Assembly: GCF_000003815.2 (NCBI RefSeq)
Contig: NC_049983.1
Location: forward strand, 8,380,157 to 8,444,156
From: Branchiostoma floridae
Lineage: Eukaryota; Chordata; Leptocardii; Amphioxiformes; Branchiostomatidae
Direction of reading: 5' to 3'
DNA: 64,000 bases
The notes under the pieces are model-generated. The model ran no database searches. It was not told the DNA's origin and saw only the letters and a program-made list of their open reading frames with translations. Shown one piece after another: positions 34,801 through 46,100 of the stretch (within the stretch, counting starts at the first letter, position 1; each line of letters begins with the position of its first letter). Both the position numbers and the translations under genes were made by a program.

Positions 34801-36198
34801 TCACAACAGAACAAGCCTGTATATATTGTACATTATAGTTTCCAGCAAGAATTTTTGTCTGTAGGAGGCTATGCGTGTTTAAAGACTTGTTATGCAGTTT
34901 AATGAAGACATGCATTTTGAGAAAGATTTTGTTCCTTTCTGTATTCTGTTAGATAAAACATATAAAAACATACAAATGTATGAATATGGAAGTTCGAACA
35001 TGGCACAGAAATCAGGGCTCGAAATACTTTTTCTGCATACCTGCACTGGTGCAGGTAACATTGAAAATTACCTGCACCAGACAGATTTTACCTGCACCAC
35101 TTTAGGAATTTAGGAAGTATGAATCATACTAAAATTGTTCAGGAACCATTGTTATTTTTTTCTTTTACACTTTATAGGTGCTAATAGTCAATGTACCTAA
35201 TAACAATCCATATACACCTGCATGATGGGACATTAATGTATAAAACTCAGCTCCAATTTTACCTGCACTAACCTGCATATGCAGGTGGTATTTCGAGCCC
35301 TGCAAATGTATGTCGTACACTTACTATAATGCAGTAGCTTTCACTAACAATCAAATGATGTTAAAATGGTGTAAACTTCCTTTTGTTTAGAGGTGTTTGA
35401 CTTGCCTCTGGCTCTGCTATTGAGAAAACATGTAACAGAATGCATGGCAACATCTTCAGAGATTGATTTTGCAATACTACTAATAAGAAGCGCATACTCA
35501 TACTTGTAGACATTATGTCTAATGTATGTGTTGAAGGATGCTATACTATGTATAACTTGTGTTCAGTATTGCATATTCCTGTGATAAGCTCTCCTAATGC
35601 GATACGATAGTGTAATAAGCAGCTGACCTAAGTCAGAACTTAAATGGCATGAGTACATCTCACCCTATGCTTTGTTACTGTACGTAACTGTAAATACAGT
35701 TGTCTGTTGTGCTGAATTGAACTTTTGCTCACTACAAACATAATCATGAAGATAACACAAAGAAATCAAGTTTCAATGACTTTTCAGGGCATTGAATGCT
35801 TATCCTTGTGGCTTTTTCTTTATGTTCTATTATAATATGATATCATCTTGTGCTTGTATGATATACACGTACATGAATATGTATATGGCCTCCGTTGTCA
35901 CTATTGACCATGGTAATATATGTTTTATGCATATCTGCCTCAATTTCTTCAATCCTGGGTACACAGATTTTGTTTTTGTACAGAAAGTCAAGGATACGAT
36001 TTGTAACTATGAATAATCATCCACGCCAATTTGATTTGGACGGTATTAACCAAATGAAAATGATGTTTACAGCCATAGAAAACCCTTATTGGAATGCCTC
36101 AAACAATAATGAGTCTGAGTGTGACGCAACAGCCTAAAGGTAAACAATACATGTGTAGTTATGAAACGGGACCACCCGATCCAGGGACTGGACTCAGA
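34801..36198. other. CENPH 3' flank and spacer to the first LRR gene
   Basis: Apart from the MITE at 35013-35302 the stretch is AT-rich and has no supported gene. The last part (36094-36198) is open in frame with the LRR start and is probably its 5' UTR. Confidence 0.5.
35013..35302. mobile_element. Short hAT-like MITE of the CAGGGCTCGAAAT family
   Basis: Same 15-base termini as the element at 31116-31850, but only 290 bases. Inner words are CCTGCACTGGTGCAGGTAA-like palindromes instead of TGCAAGTT. It lies in the CENPH 3' flank. Confidence 0.75.
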
Positions 36199-39100
36199 AT
36201 GGACGGACGACTGTGCTTTAGGCTCTTGTTCGTGTGTTTCGTTTTGACAACCGGCCATTTGGACGACAATGTGTTTGACTGCACCGGTAAAGCGGGAATG
36301 CAGCATGCAGAAAGTGGACCGACCATAGATACAGACGCTGGCACCTGCAATGCGATGTAAGTATGCCCTATGTTGATTACCTTTCGTCTGTGGTAGTCTT
36401 GACACCTTATTATACTACCGAGAGCATTCGCCTGTCGGACAGTAAATTAGACATGTATGTTTTTGTTTGTAAACCGCGGCCTTATGAAGAACTTTATTGC
36501 ACGACAATTGTACATGGTACAAAATATGGCAACAACTATTACATAAAGTACAAAATGGAGGCATAGGATAAAGCTTAGCAACCTTGTTAACATAACAATA
36601 GGGGCTAGCATAATACATTCATTTAGTATCATAATGAAGTAGGCTAATCATTAGCTTCAGTATTCTTTCTAATAGCGAAGCAGTCCTTGATATATTTGCC
36701 TATTTTTGCATTATGGTAGTTCTGACATCTAAATATATGTGCAAATCTGTCTGTAGCATCGAGTCTTTTGAAATATGTTGTACTTGATTCGAGAAACGTG
36801 AATAATTCGTTGCGTAAACTTAGCGTATCTAGAACATTCCATTACGAAATTCATCTTATGTCATAACCTGCGTAAAGCACCAAGTTTGTACTGAAGAGTA
36901 CAAGCTGCATATCCGGACAGATTTATTTGATCCACTCACACCGGGAAGAACCCCTACTCTTTTCGATAAGTGTCTTGGGTTCTTTAGGGTTCTCATGGTG
37001 TGGGTCTCCTTAAACACGGAGGGCCATTTAATAGCCACCTGAGTTCGGAGTAGGTAAAGACAATAATTTCGATGATCTACCAAAAGTGAAAACATCTGGT
37101 ACATAATATCAATAGGCCTTGGGTAGGAGGAACTGACTTTTCTTCAGCTACAATATAACGTTATCAATTTAGATAAGTGCTTAGTCACAGCTAGTAGTAA
37201 GTTAACCAGTAAAAAAACTTGCGGCAAAAAACGACATTGTCAACGATGTTAAGGCCAGGTTCACGCACGTATTATTGAATTCAGGAATAAAAGTCTTGTT
37301 GATTATGATACCATGTTCTAACACTTTAACTCTTGTTATCATGATAAAATTTGAGAATGAAGGTATCTTATTTTCCGCCCAAATTGTTTTTTTTTTGCTT
37401 GTCAGTTTAAGTATATAGAGGATGTTACAATATATCTATGAAAATTATTCACTGTAGTCTAAGCCAAAGCAAGGAGGTTCAAAGAGTGTTTTTTAACCTC
37501 CTTGGCCAAAGTAAATAATTTTGAAATCTTAGGACAGTCTACAACTACTCTTGGCTGAGCTATAGGAAATATAGGATGGAGGCTGCCATAATCATGTTTT
37601 CTATATCCATAATTGAACTACAATCAGGGAAAACATCTCACAAAGACTGAAATTGTAAAGGTAAAACGATGTGGATGGCGTTCAGCACCAAGGACAGGTA
37701 TATTTGCCATATGCAGACAGTGAATGCATATGAATGCAGAAATCACTTCATACACCAAGCCGTGGCGACTGTAAGCAAGAAAGCCTGCAACAGTCAACAC
37801 GGCTGTGTAACATGGTTCGCAAGAGTTGACGTTGCCAACTAGCACAACCCCTGTATCGACCAATTCTAGCCCCGAAGTCGACACTTCTAAGCGATCAGAA
37901 GAGCAAATAACAGCTTTAATAGAATAAATACCACGTTATTTACCAAAATTGCCTCTGTAAACAACGAACTTCAGGGAGGTTTAATAGAACTACAAATGTC
38001 TTTTAGAAGTCATTATCACGAAACGATTTTAATTGAATCTTTCACAGTCTCACAGTGACCCCTAGTGTCCAAGAAGCAAACTGCAGTCTTTTCCCGTTTA
38101 CATAGCGAAGAACTTGATGTTGATTTGCTAGTGCACAGTCTATCGTTAATATGATCGGATAAACCTAACAAATGACAGACAGGTTAACTTGTGTAAAATG
38201 TACCGTAGGTGTTAAATTGATTCGCTACCATTGGTCAACGCGTTGGTAGCATCTCTATCAATAGGAATGCCACAACCTTACGCCTCAAGGACAGGACGTT
38301 CAAAGGGGGTTCCGTGGGGGAGTACGCCTCTCTTACCGAAGAGAGTAGGGGTGAGCGGATCAAACCTTACAGCCAAGTCTCCGGGTTGATATCTTGAAAA
38401 TATGATAGTCACCTGTTATGTCAATATTTCCACTAATGTAGTAAGTCTCAATAGATATTTTCTCACAACGGCGCTCTGAAATCTTACGTGTGTTTGTTTC
38501 AGGAGATGGACGTACCGTTCCGACCAGTCTATACTGCATGGAAAGGAAAAGCATTTTCAGCTATCCTCCCCTGGCGTAAACTTAACGGACATCAAGGAGA
38601 ACCTGAAGAAAATACAACATCTTGTGAACAAGAGCAGAATAATAATACAAGGTGAGTTTCCATCTTTATCATGATAACAGCACTTCTTTGCACAAAATGT
38701 CTGTGACAATTTTTTTTCGAAATAAGTCAGTCACACAAGATACCTTCAAGTTTCAATCTTAGTCTTTAGACAATGTACCAGTGTTGCGAATGTTGATTTA
38801 TTAGCTAAAACAATTAACAATGATCACTATGTCTTTCTGTAGACTACTGTGCACTGCAAGACCAACTATGGGAGGAGACGCTAACAAAGTGTTCCAGAAA
38901 CAACACCTTTGTGACCGCACTACTCAAGAACAGAGAGCTCCGGCCTTGGGTACGTCAGTACTGGGCACGTTGGCAACCGTTAGGGCCACGTATTCCGCTC
39001 TGTGAAAAGTTACCAAAGACTCTAACACACTTCGTGGCATACTGCGTTATGGCGGGCACCGAACCAGGCTACATGCGAGCTCACAACGTCAAAAACTACA

Positions 39101-39882
39101 CAATCTTCTTTTCTTCTCTTCTGAACGCTGTGAAAGATCTAAATATACCCGAAGCTGCCTTTTGCACCACCGAGACTGTTGCCACTGCCTCGCTTATCTT
39201 GGAGGGTAGAAAGTTCACCACCTCTGACGCATCTGCTTTGGTTGAACTTTTTCCGTACCTCAAATGCTTGGGTAAACTGCACATAATAAAGTCTCGGATG
39301 TCGGCTTCTGCTACGAGAAAGATCATAGACCGCCTCTGCGAACTGAAACACCTCACGAATCTCGACCTGTTCAGCAACATCATTGATGACGAAGGTGTAT
39401 TGAAACTCACACAGACTTTTATCCACCTGAAGAACATGAAGAAACTGTCGTTGGAAGCTAACGCAATCACCCCAACCGGTGGAGAGATCATAGCCCGTAA
39501 CATCGCTAAACTGCAGGAGCTAGAAACACTCATAATAGGCAACGAAGTTGCTAGTAGCCTACTGACCATGACAAAGGAATTTCTGAAGATGCCTAACCTA
39601 CGCAAACCGATACTGTCTCTTCTTGTGACCAAACCGGATGACATTCCACATATTGAGAACGATGTGAGGGAGGTGGTACGGCTACTACAGGCCAAGGTGT
39701 ACAGCGTTAGGCCATGGAAGGTGAAGTTGTTTTATGACCAAACAGACTCAGACCGTAACACAACGTCTAGCTGGAACGCAGTACGTTTGGAGATGAGGAA
39801 AGACACTGGCGGAGGAGGCGTGCTTCTCGAATCTAGCGACAGGGAGTTAAGCATTGTGCTCTGGGTGTCACTTCTGGAATGA
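36199..39882 (+). CDS. Predicted secreted leucine-rich-repeat protein, paralogue 1
   Basis: Three exons (36199-36356, 38503-38651, 38843-39882) join in phase for 448 residues. Residues 1-20 (MDGRLCFRLLFVCFVLTTG) are a typical signal peptide, which is why this ATG was chosen over an in-frame one at 36094. Next come a cysteine-poor acidic segment, a helical region with WTYRSDQ, and C-terminal repeats of ribonuclease-inhibitor type (LTNLDLFSNIIDDEG, MKKLSLEANAITPTGG, LETLIIGNE). RNI-type repeats usually act inside cells, as in NLR proteins, so a signal peptide on them is odd. No transmembrane helix is seen, so it is probably secreted. The function is not known; a recognition role is only a guess. 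A tandem paralogue follows at 43155-50667. Confidence 0.75.
36486..36625 (-). mobile_element. Interspersed element 3' end, copy 2
   Basis: Reverse-oriented copy of 13955-14093, about 85-90% alike by eye, sharing AACTTTATTGCACGACAATT and AACATAACAATAGGGGCTAG-type words. It lies in intron 1 of the first LRR gene. Confidence 0.6.
37655..38290 (+). repeat. Dispersed repeat, copy B
   Basis: More diverged copy of the repeat at 9759-10545: shared AGCACCAAGGACAGGTATA, CTCACAGTGACCCCTAGTG, GTAAAATGTACCGTAGGTG and TACCATTGGTCAA words in the same order. It lies in intron 1 of the first LRR gene. Just outside it, GAGTAGGGGT...GGATCAAA words occur in opposite orientations (36940-36970 and 38340-38365). 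Confidence 0.65.
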
Positions 39883-40722
39883 AGAATAACAAGAGAGGCA
39901 ACATTTTTGCGAAAATGCAGAATGTTTTCCCTCTAGACTTACTACTCAAATACAATACTATACCATTAGGCTCGCCACAAAGTAGTGTGTGCGAGTGAAC
40001 AAAATAATGATTTGGACTATGAATGGGGCATCTGAGTAGCTTGACATGATAGCCAGCCCAGGTAGACTTCCCAGGTAGCAAGGTCTGTTCGTTTTAGGCT
40101 GTTACACAGAATAGCCGTTTCCATAAACCGTTTCTGCTAGAAGAGCGAAAGAAAAAAGAACACACCAGCAAAAACAATCTGTTTTCTCCTTCGGAAAATA
40201 TCTAAAAGATGAAACAACATCTGAAGCATTATACATCTATCTGATGTCTCAAGTGTCGTAGTCTTAAATTTGAAAGAGTGCGTGCTTTGCTGTGCTGTAT
40301 TTGTAAAATTTATATTGCACGGCGTTAGAAAAAATGGCTGTCCTTCAACAGTACGAGTATGTTCTTGTAAAACTTAAACTCTGAGATTTAACGTTATATA
40401 TCAGGAACTGCAGATGTCTCTGTCAAAGTCATTGTAGAGTTTACACCAACATTTCCTCTTAAATGATCAAGAAGGACTAAGGAAATGTGTTCGATAGATT
40501 TATAGGCAAAGCAGTGATTTTGGACCACAATGTTTAGGAGAATATGCAAGTCAGGAAATTACAATTGTGATCTAGGTTTACCCATCATGCAAGTCGTGTT
40601 TACTTCAAGGATAGAGCCGTACAATAAATTGTCTATCTAATTTTACAGATGAAAAGAACTCATTTACTCCCACCTTCCTGGAACTACGTAGACGGCTTGG
40701 CAATAAAGAGAATAGCTTAATA

Positions 40723-41566
40723 CAGTCAAACCTGCCCCAGCGACCACCTCTTCTCAGCGACCACCTGGCCATTTCGACCGCTTTTTCTCGGTCCCGATTT
40801 TTTTCCCCATTGACGTAAGCATTAAGCGACCTTTTCTCAACGGCCATCTGGCCAACGCGACCGCGACCGGCCCAAATTGGGACCCATAACGACCGCATCA
40901 TTTTCAAAATTGAGGTTTTCATCGATTTTTGATGATAACTAGCGCAATTTTGTGCCGAAATCCTTGTAAGAAAATCCGAATCTAGTTGTTACAGAACATT
41001 TAAAAAAAAATCTATATCATTTCAAAGTGAACGAATGCTGAAACGTATATAGCCTCATACTTTTTAAAGAAAGATCTGTGTAGCTCATACGAAACGTGTG
41101 AGTGCTTTTGTCCAACTGTACTGTACTGTACATTCAGCCGTGGGTAAGTACGCTATCGGGACGTACCGGGCATCGAATTCGAAAGGTGCACCGTAGTTAT
41201 TTCAGATCAAGAACATAGCGACGCATTAAGGCTTGTATGGTAGTTAACTGACAGCATCAAAGTTCCCTTACTGTCTAAAACGTTAGTATACAAATACTTG
41301 AGCTTTAAAACACTGTATCGTATAAAAATTCGATAAAAGCTTGGGGTTAAATTTACAATTTACAGTGTGCGTGTTGTACTTGAAATTAAATACCTCGCTT
41401 CTTCGCGTGCGTGCAGTGTGCTTGCTATTTGCCATTCAACACAGCGGAAACCATTTATACTTTGCATCGGGCATGTTTTGAGTCGATACTCCTCTCAGCG
41501 ACCACCTGTCCAAATCGACCGTTTTTTTCCGGTCCCCCGGGTGGTCGACTTGGGCAGGTTTGACTG
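40723..41566. mobile_element. Tigger/pogo-like non-autonomous element
   Basis: CAGTCAAACCTGCCC at the left and GGGCAGGTTTGACTG at the right, TA on both sides. Subterminal CAGCGACCACCT words repeat. At 844 bases it has no transposase frame. Relative of the 178-base element at 18921. Confidence 0.8.
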
Positions 41567-42203
41567 TACCTACTTACCATTTTCATTTTTTTTTGGTGAC
41601 AGGCATATTAAATACTGATGAAAATACAGCATCATTTTGTCAGTGTTGAGAGTGAAACATTCTTGAATGTTCTTGTGTTCCACCTTTTACTTCTGAAATA
41701 GTGTTATCAAGAATAAAGTTTTTTCTACATGAAATAATGATTTCTTATGCCAATCATTGCATACGAGATTGGATAGGAATCCAAGATATTCCGTCCTCGA
41801 GGCCTCATTTTCCGTTCCGTCTCTGACTTCACAGTGTTCTTGCTTGTGTGATGTCAATCAAATTCCTTCCTGCAATATCAGCTATATCATTGTGCACACA
41901 ATATCTACGGTAAACATAGCAGTTTATTAGTTATGAATATATATGCATAGACATTTTCAATGTAATTTGTATTAACGGCGATGATTGCCACTGTCGATAG
42001 TATAACGTTACCATCCCACATCTTTGAATGAGAGAATTTGGTGTGTACGTCCAATGGAGAGGCCCCTTGGCCATATATATACTCAAGACGTTTCCAACAT
42101 ATTTTTATCCCAAACCTGTATTGTAGTAAACAAGGATGTAACATTACAGTCTTATTCTCACCCAACATCCACCGACCCCCTCAACGTCCTTGACCTCTTT
42201 TAA

Positions 42204-42539
42204 GCTAAGGGCACAACCCGCCGTACGTGCAAATACGTGCTGTCTACGTGCCAAAACGTGGGCAATCTTTTGGTATCCGTAAGTGGTAAGTACCGTCTCC
42301 GTACGAACACGTGGCGAATCCCACGGATTTGGGAGCACGCAGACACGCCGTAGAAATTTAAGTGCATGCGGAACTTTCTCTGCAGCTGCGTTCGGGCTGT
42401 GGATTCGCCCTCCGTACGTGCCAGTACGGGCGACGCACCTGCCATGTACAGACTGAACGTTTTCAGGAATACGTGGCGGACGTGGCCTCCACAAAAAACG
42501 TACGGACAAATTGCACGTACGGCGGGTTGTGCCCCAGGC
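42204..42539. mobile_element. TTAA-type MITE, copy 1
   Basis: GCTAAGGGCACAACCCGCCG at the left and its near-complement at the right (CGGCGGGTTGTGCCCCAGGC), flanked by TTAA. The body is rich in ACGT/TACGTG words. TTAA targets point to the piggyBac superfamily. Confidence 0.75.
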
Positions 42540-42543
42540 TTAA

Positions 42544-42873
42544 GCTAAGGGCACAACCCGCCGTACGTGCAAATACGTGTTGTCTACGTGCCAAAACGTG
42601 GGCAATCTTTTTGGATCCGCAAGTGGTAGGTACCATACCGCCTCCGTGCGAACTCGTACGGAATCCGACAGATTGAGAGCACGTATATACATGACGTAGA
42701 ACTTTACGTGCAGGCAGAACTTTGTCTTCTTTCGGGCTGACATGCGTTGAGACCGACTTCCTCCCTGCTCTTGCCATTCCTTCCCCACATTTTCAGAAAA
42801 AACTTGACGGATGTGACCTCCAAAAAATGTACAGACAAAGAGCACGTACATACAGCGTCCTTGTGTCCTTAGC
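42544..42873. mobile_element. TTAA-type MITE, copy 2, abutting copy 1
   Basis: Same left end as copy 1 and the same orientation; the right end is more diverged (GTGTCCTTAGC then TTTA). The two copies share a single TTAA at 42540-42543, so one inserted exactly at the border of the other. Confidence 0.75.
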
Positions 42874-43154
42874 TTTACATAACACGAATTCATGCATCAT
42901 GTAACGTTAATGGGGCATTCACCTCGCCACAATCCAAAGCGTTTCAGTTGAAACACGCCTCTTTTTCTTTCATCCGTTTGAAAGCTAGTGACACCTTTCA
43001 ACAGCCACAAGAGGTTGTATGATTAAAGCCTCCATCGATATCATGAAAGCTCTATCTGTCTGCTTTTAAAGCGTATTATCATAACTATTTACGTAAGTAG
43101 TTGTAATAATATAACGTGCTAGGTTCTTGCACCACTTTGTCAATTATACTCAGA

Positions 43155-46100
43155 ATGGGTGTACGGTTGTATCTCATACTCCTGTCCGTATACTTCGTCT
43201 TGACATCGGTCCTTCCGAACGAAAACACCTCGAATTCTACCATTCAAACGGGACTACAGCCCACACAGAGTGAGGAGGATCCCAACGCAAACGTGGACAC
43301 CTGTCGCATGAGGTAAACTACTAGTAACTAACGATATTCTATAATAAGGTTTATAATACAATATTTGGTTTATTTCTTCGATCATTGGACTCTACAATAC
43401 ATGACAATATTGCGCATTTTACGTATTTTACTTGTAAGCAACTATGAAATTACGAGAGAATGATACAAGCCATGTACAATTCAAACAACAATCTTATAGA
43501 ACTGCAACATAAGCAGAATAAGAGATACAAAATCTATCTTTGAGCAACTACGAGAGAATAATAAATACCATATACATTTGTACAATTGAACCAATAATCA
43601 TAGGTATACAAAATCATCATCATCGTTCATCCTCGTATGAGGTGGAGCAGACGAAGTTAGTCCTCCAGAACTGTTTGTATACAAAATAAATGGAATAAAA
43701 GATACGGAAAAAGTTTTGTAAACGAGGAAAAAACAAACAAACACCCCCAAACGGCTTTTTACGGTACTGTATCAGATCGCCTGGCTTTGATATCACGTGT
43801 TCTGGACATACCGTCGTCATGGTTTTTGAGTGGTATCGTTAGTTCACCTCTATCCGCTGTGTTTCTAAACAGGGTATCCAGGGATATCAAAGTTGATGGA
43901 CGGTAGTTTCAAATTGTAATATTTTCAAATATTGCTGTTTGAAACCATCATCTGTTGACTTGATACTCCTAAATACATTGTTCTTAAAAAGAGCGGATAT
44001 TGGATACCTACGGATAAAGGTGAACTAGCGTTACATGTAACGTTAGATATCTTTCATATTTTCCTTTCCAGAGAATGGACGTACGACTTCGCCCAGTCAG
44101 AACTGCCAGTACGGACCGGATATCGCCGTTATGATGACCACATAAAGGACATGTTCGACAACGTGAAGAAGAAGTTATCTTTCGTGAAGGAGAGTGAACC
44201 ACTCGTAAGAGGTTCGTTTCCTGTGTATATTTTTGCGGGTCTCTAGTGTACGTCTTACAAAATAGGGCATGTACCCTGGCCGGGTTCTCTCTGAAACCAC
44301 ATAGGTGTTGTATGAGACTGAATCTGCATAGCGTTATATATCAAAGTGCATATCTCTACAAGCCACATGCCAATTGTCATCTCTCAAATCCAATCAGTTT
44401 TTCTTTTTCGTTGCTGGACTGCAACAAGAGAGTGGTCGTTAGGGTCCTACCATGATATGCGTTTCTTTTATGAAAGAGTACAGAAGACTACTTTCCCATC
44501 AGTTAAGAGATTTGATTTTTAAGAAGTTTAATTTTTGATTTTATATAATTATTATAAATTTGTCAAGTCTCGTTTCTCTTTGGTCAAGGAAAAGAAGTGT
44601 TCTTCAGTTATGCTTATGAATCAGATATGTACACACGCTACAAAAACATAAAGAGAAATCATTATTGACACAACAAAAGTACAGCGACTTTCGTAAGGTC
44701 AATAACAACTACTTACAGTACATTTAAACAGGGAAAATTCAGATAGATATGAATATTAAATTAAGTCAACATGTTGAGTCTAGCGTGTCATGTACACTAT
44801 TGGTTCTAAGATTCTTTGATACATCTAAATGTTTGTACACAGTAATCATAAGGGTTATCGCCTTCCATGATATAGCTGAATTTATTCATCGTACAGAAAG
44901 TAGCAAATTCTGAGCATGAGGAAAGGATTGTGAACAGCTTCGTGCGTTTATCATCATATCGTGAACAATTAGTAACAAAGTGACGTTCATCTTCGAACTC
45001 ATCTGGGCATTATGATATATTCTCGGCGAAAGTAACAAAGCGGTCTCTTATCCCCTTTGTAGACGCCTGTTTAAAGAGGGAACGACGCTGGGAGGATTAT
45101 GTCAAGGAAAAATGCCCCAAACCAGTGTCGGCGGTATCAGAACCCTCTAGCGGTAACAACGCCGTGGTGAGCGCACTGCTGACCGCCCAGCCGTTCTGGC
45201 CTCGGCTCTGCAGGACCTGGGTACGTACGGGATATTTATGATAATGTTTTGATGATTTATACTACATGGCATATAGAGGCATGAATTGGGTGCAGACATG
45301 TCAGCGCAATGGCATACTGACACAGCAGTGTCGCCTTGCGGACAAAATTATTATTACCATCACTCCATGCGGTAATTTCTTTAATTTCTATGTGTGATTG
45401 GTCAAGTTTTAAAATGTTATAAGCATTTTTTACCCTATTTAGATCCGCCTGCTGTCTGCCATTGGTTAGCTTTGTCCAATAGTGTTAACGATAGAGTCCA
45501 CGTTACCCAGTCAACTTCAAGTTTCTTTTTCCTATGTCAACGAAAAATCTGCAGTTTGCTTTCTTGTCACTAGGGGTCGCTGTGAGACCGTGAGCAATCA
45601 TACTGAAACGGATGTTGTGAACAAAGCGTCTATGAGAGACATTTCACTGTTTTAACCTTCCTGAAGTTTGTTGTTTAGAGGCACATTTTGGTGTTTGGTG
45701 AATAGCATGAAATCTATTCTTTTATGTTTGATTTGCTCCTCTGATCGCTTTTGCCTATACTGAGCTAGAATATAGGGGTTGCGCCAGTTGGAGAGGGGGT
45801 GGTGGTGCAGGGCAGGGCAACAGCAAATCTTGCGAACCATGTTAGATCGCCATGTGGACTATTGCAGGGTTTTCTTGCTTTCGGTCGTCACGGCAAGTGT
45901 TTTAATAAGTGATTCCTGTATCCATTCATTGTCTACATAAGGTAGATATACCTGTCCTTGGTGCTGAACACACACGCAAGAAAACGCACGTGTCCCTGTA
46001 CAGTGTATACACATGGGGCCCTTTCCCAATTAAACTATTCAATCAGTGCAGCATGTAACAATCCCTGGATGTTTAAGTCTGTAGATAAAGTCACAATTCT

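Larger units (their letters stand above)
39883..43154. other. Spacer between the two LRR genes
   Basis: No gene is supported. It contains an 844-base Tigger-like element and two abutting TTAA-type MITEs; the rest is AT-rich sequence without recognisable content. Confidence 0.6.

Noticed and set aside
42144-42893. Several 80-120 codon frames in the ACGT-rich block
   Set aside because: They fall inside two TTAA-type MITEs and repeat between the copies with shifted frames.
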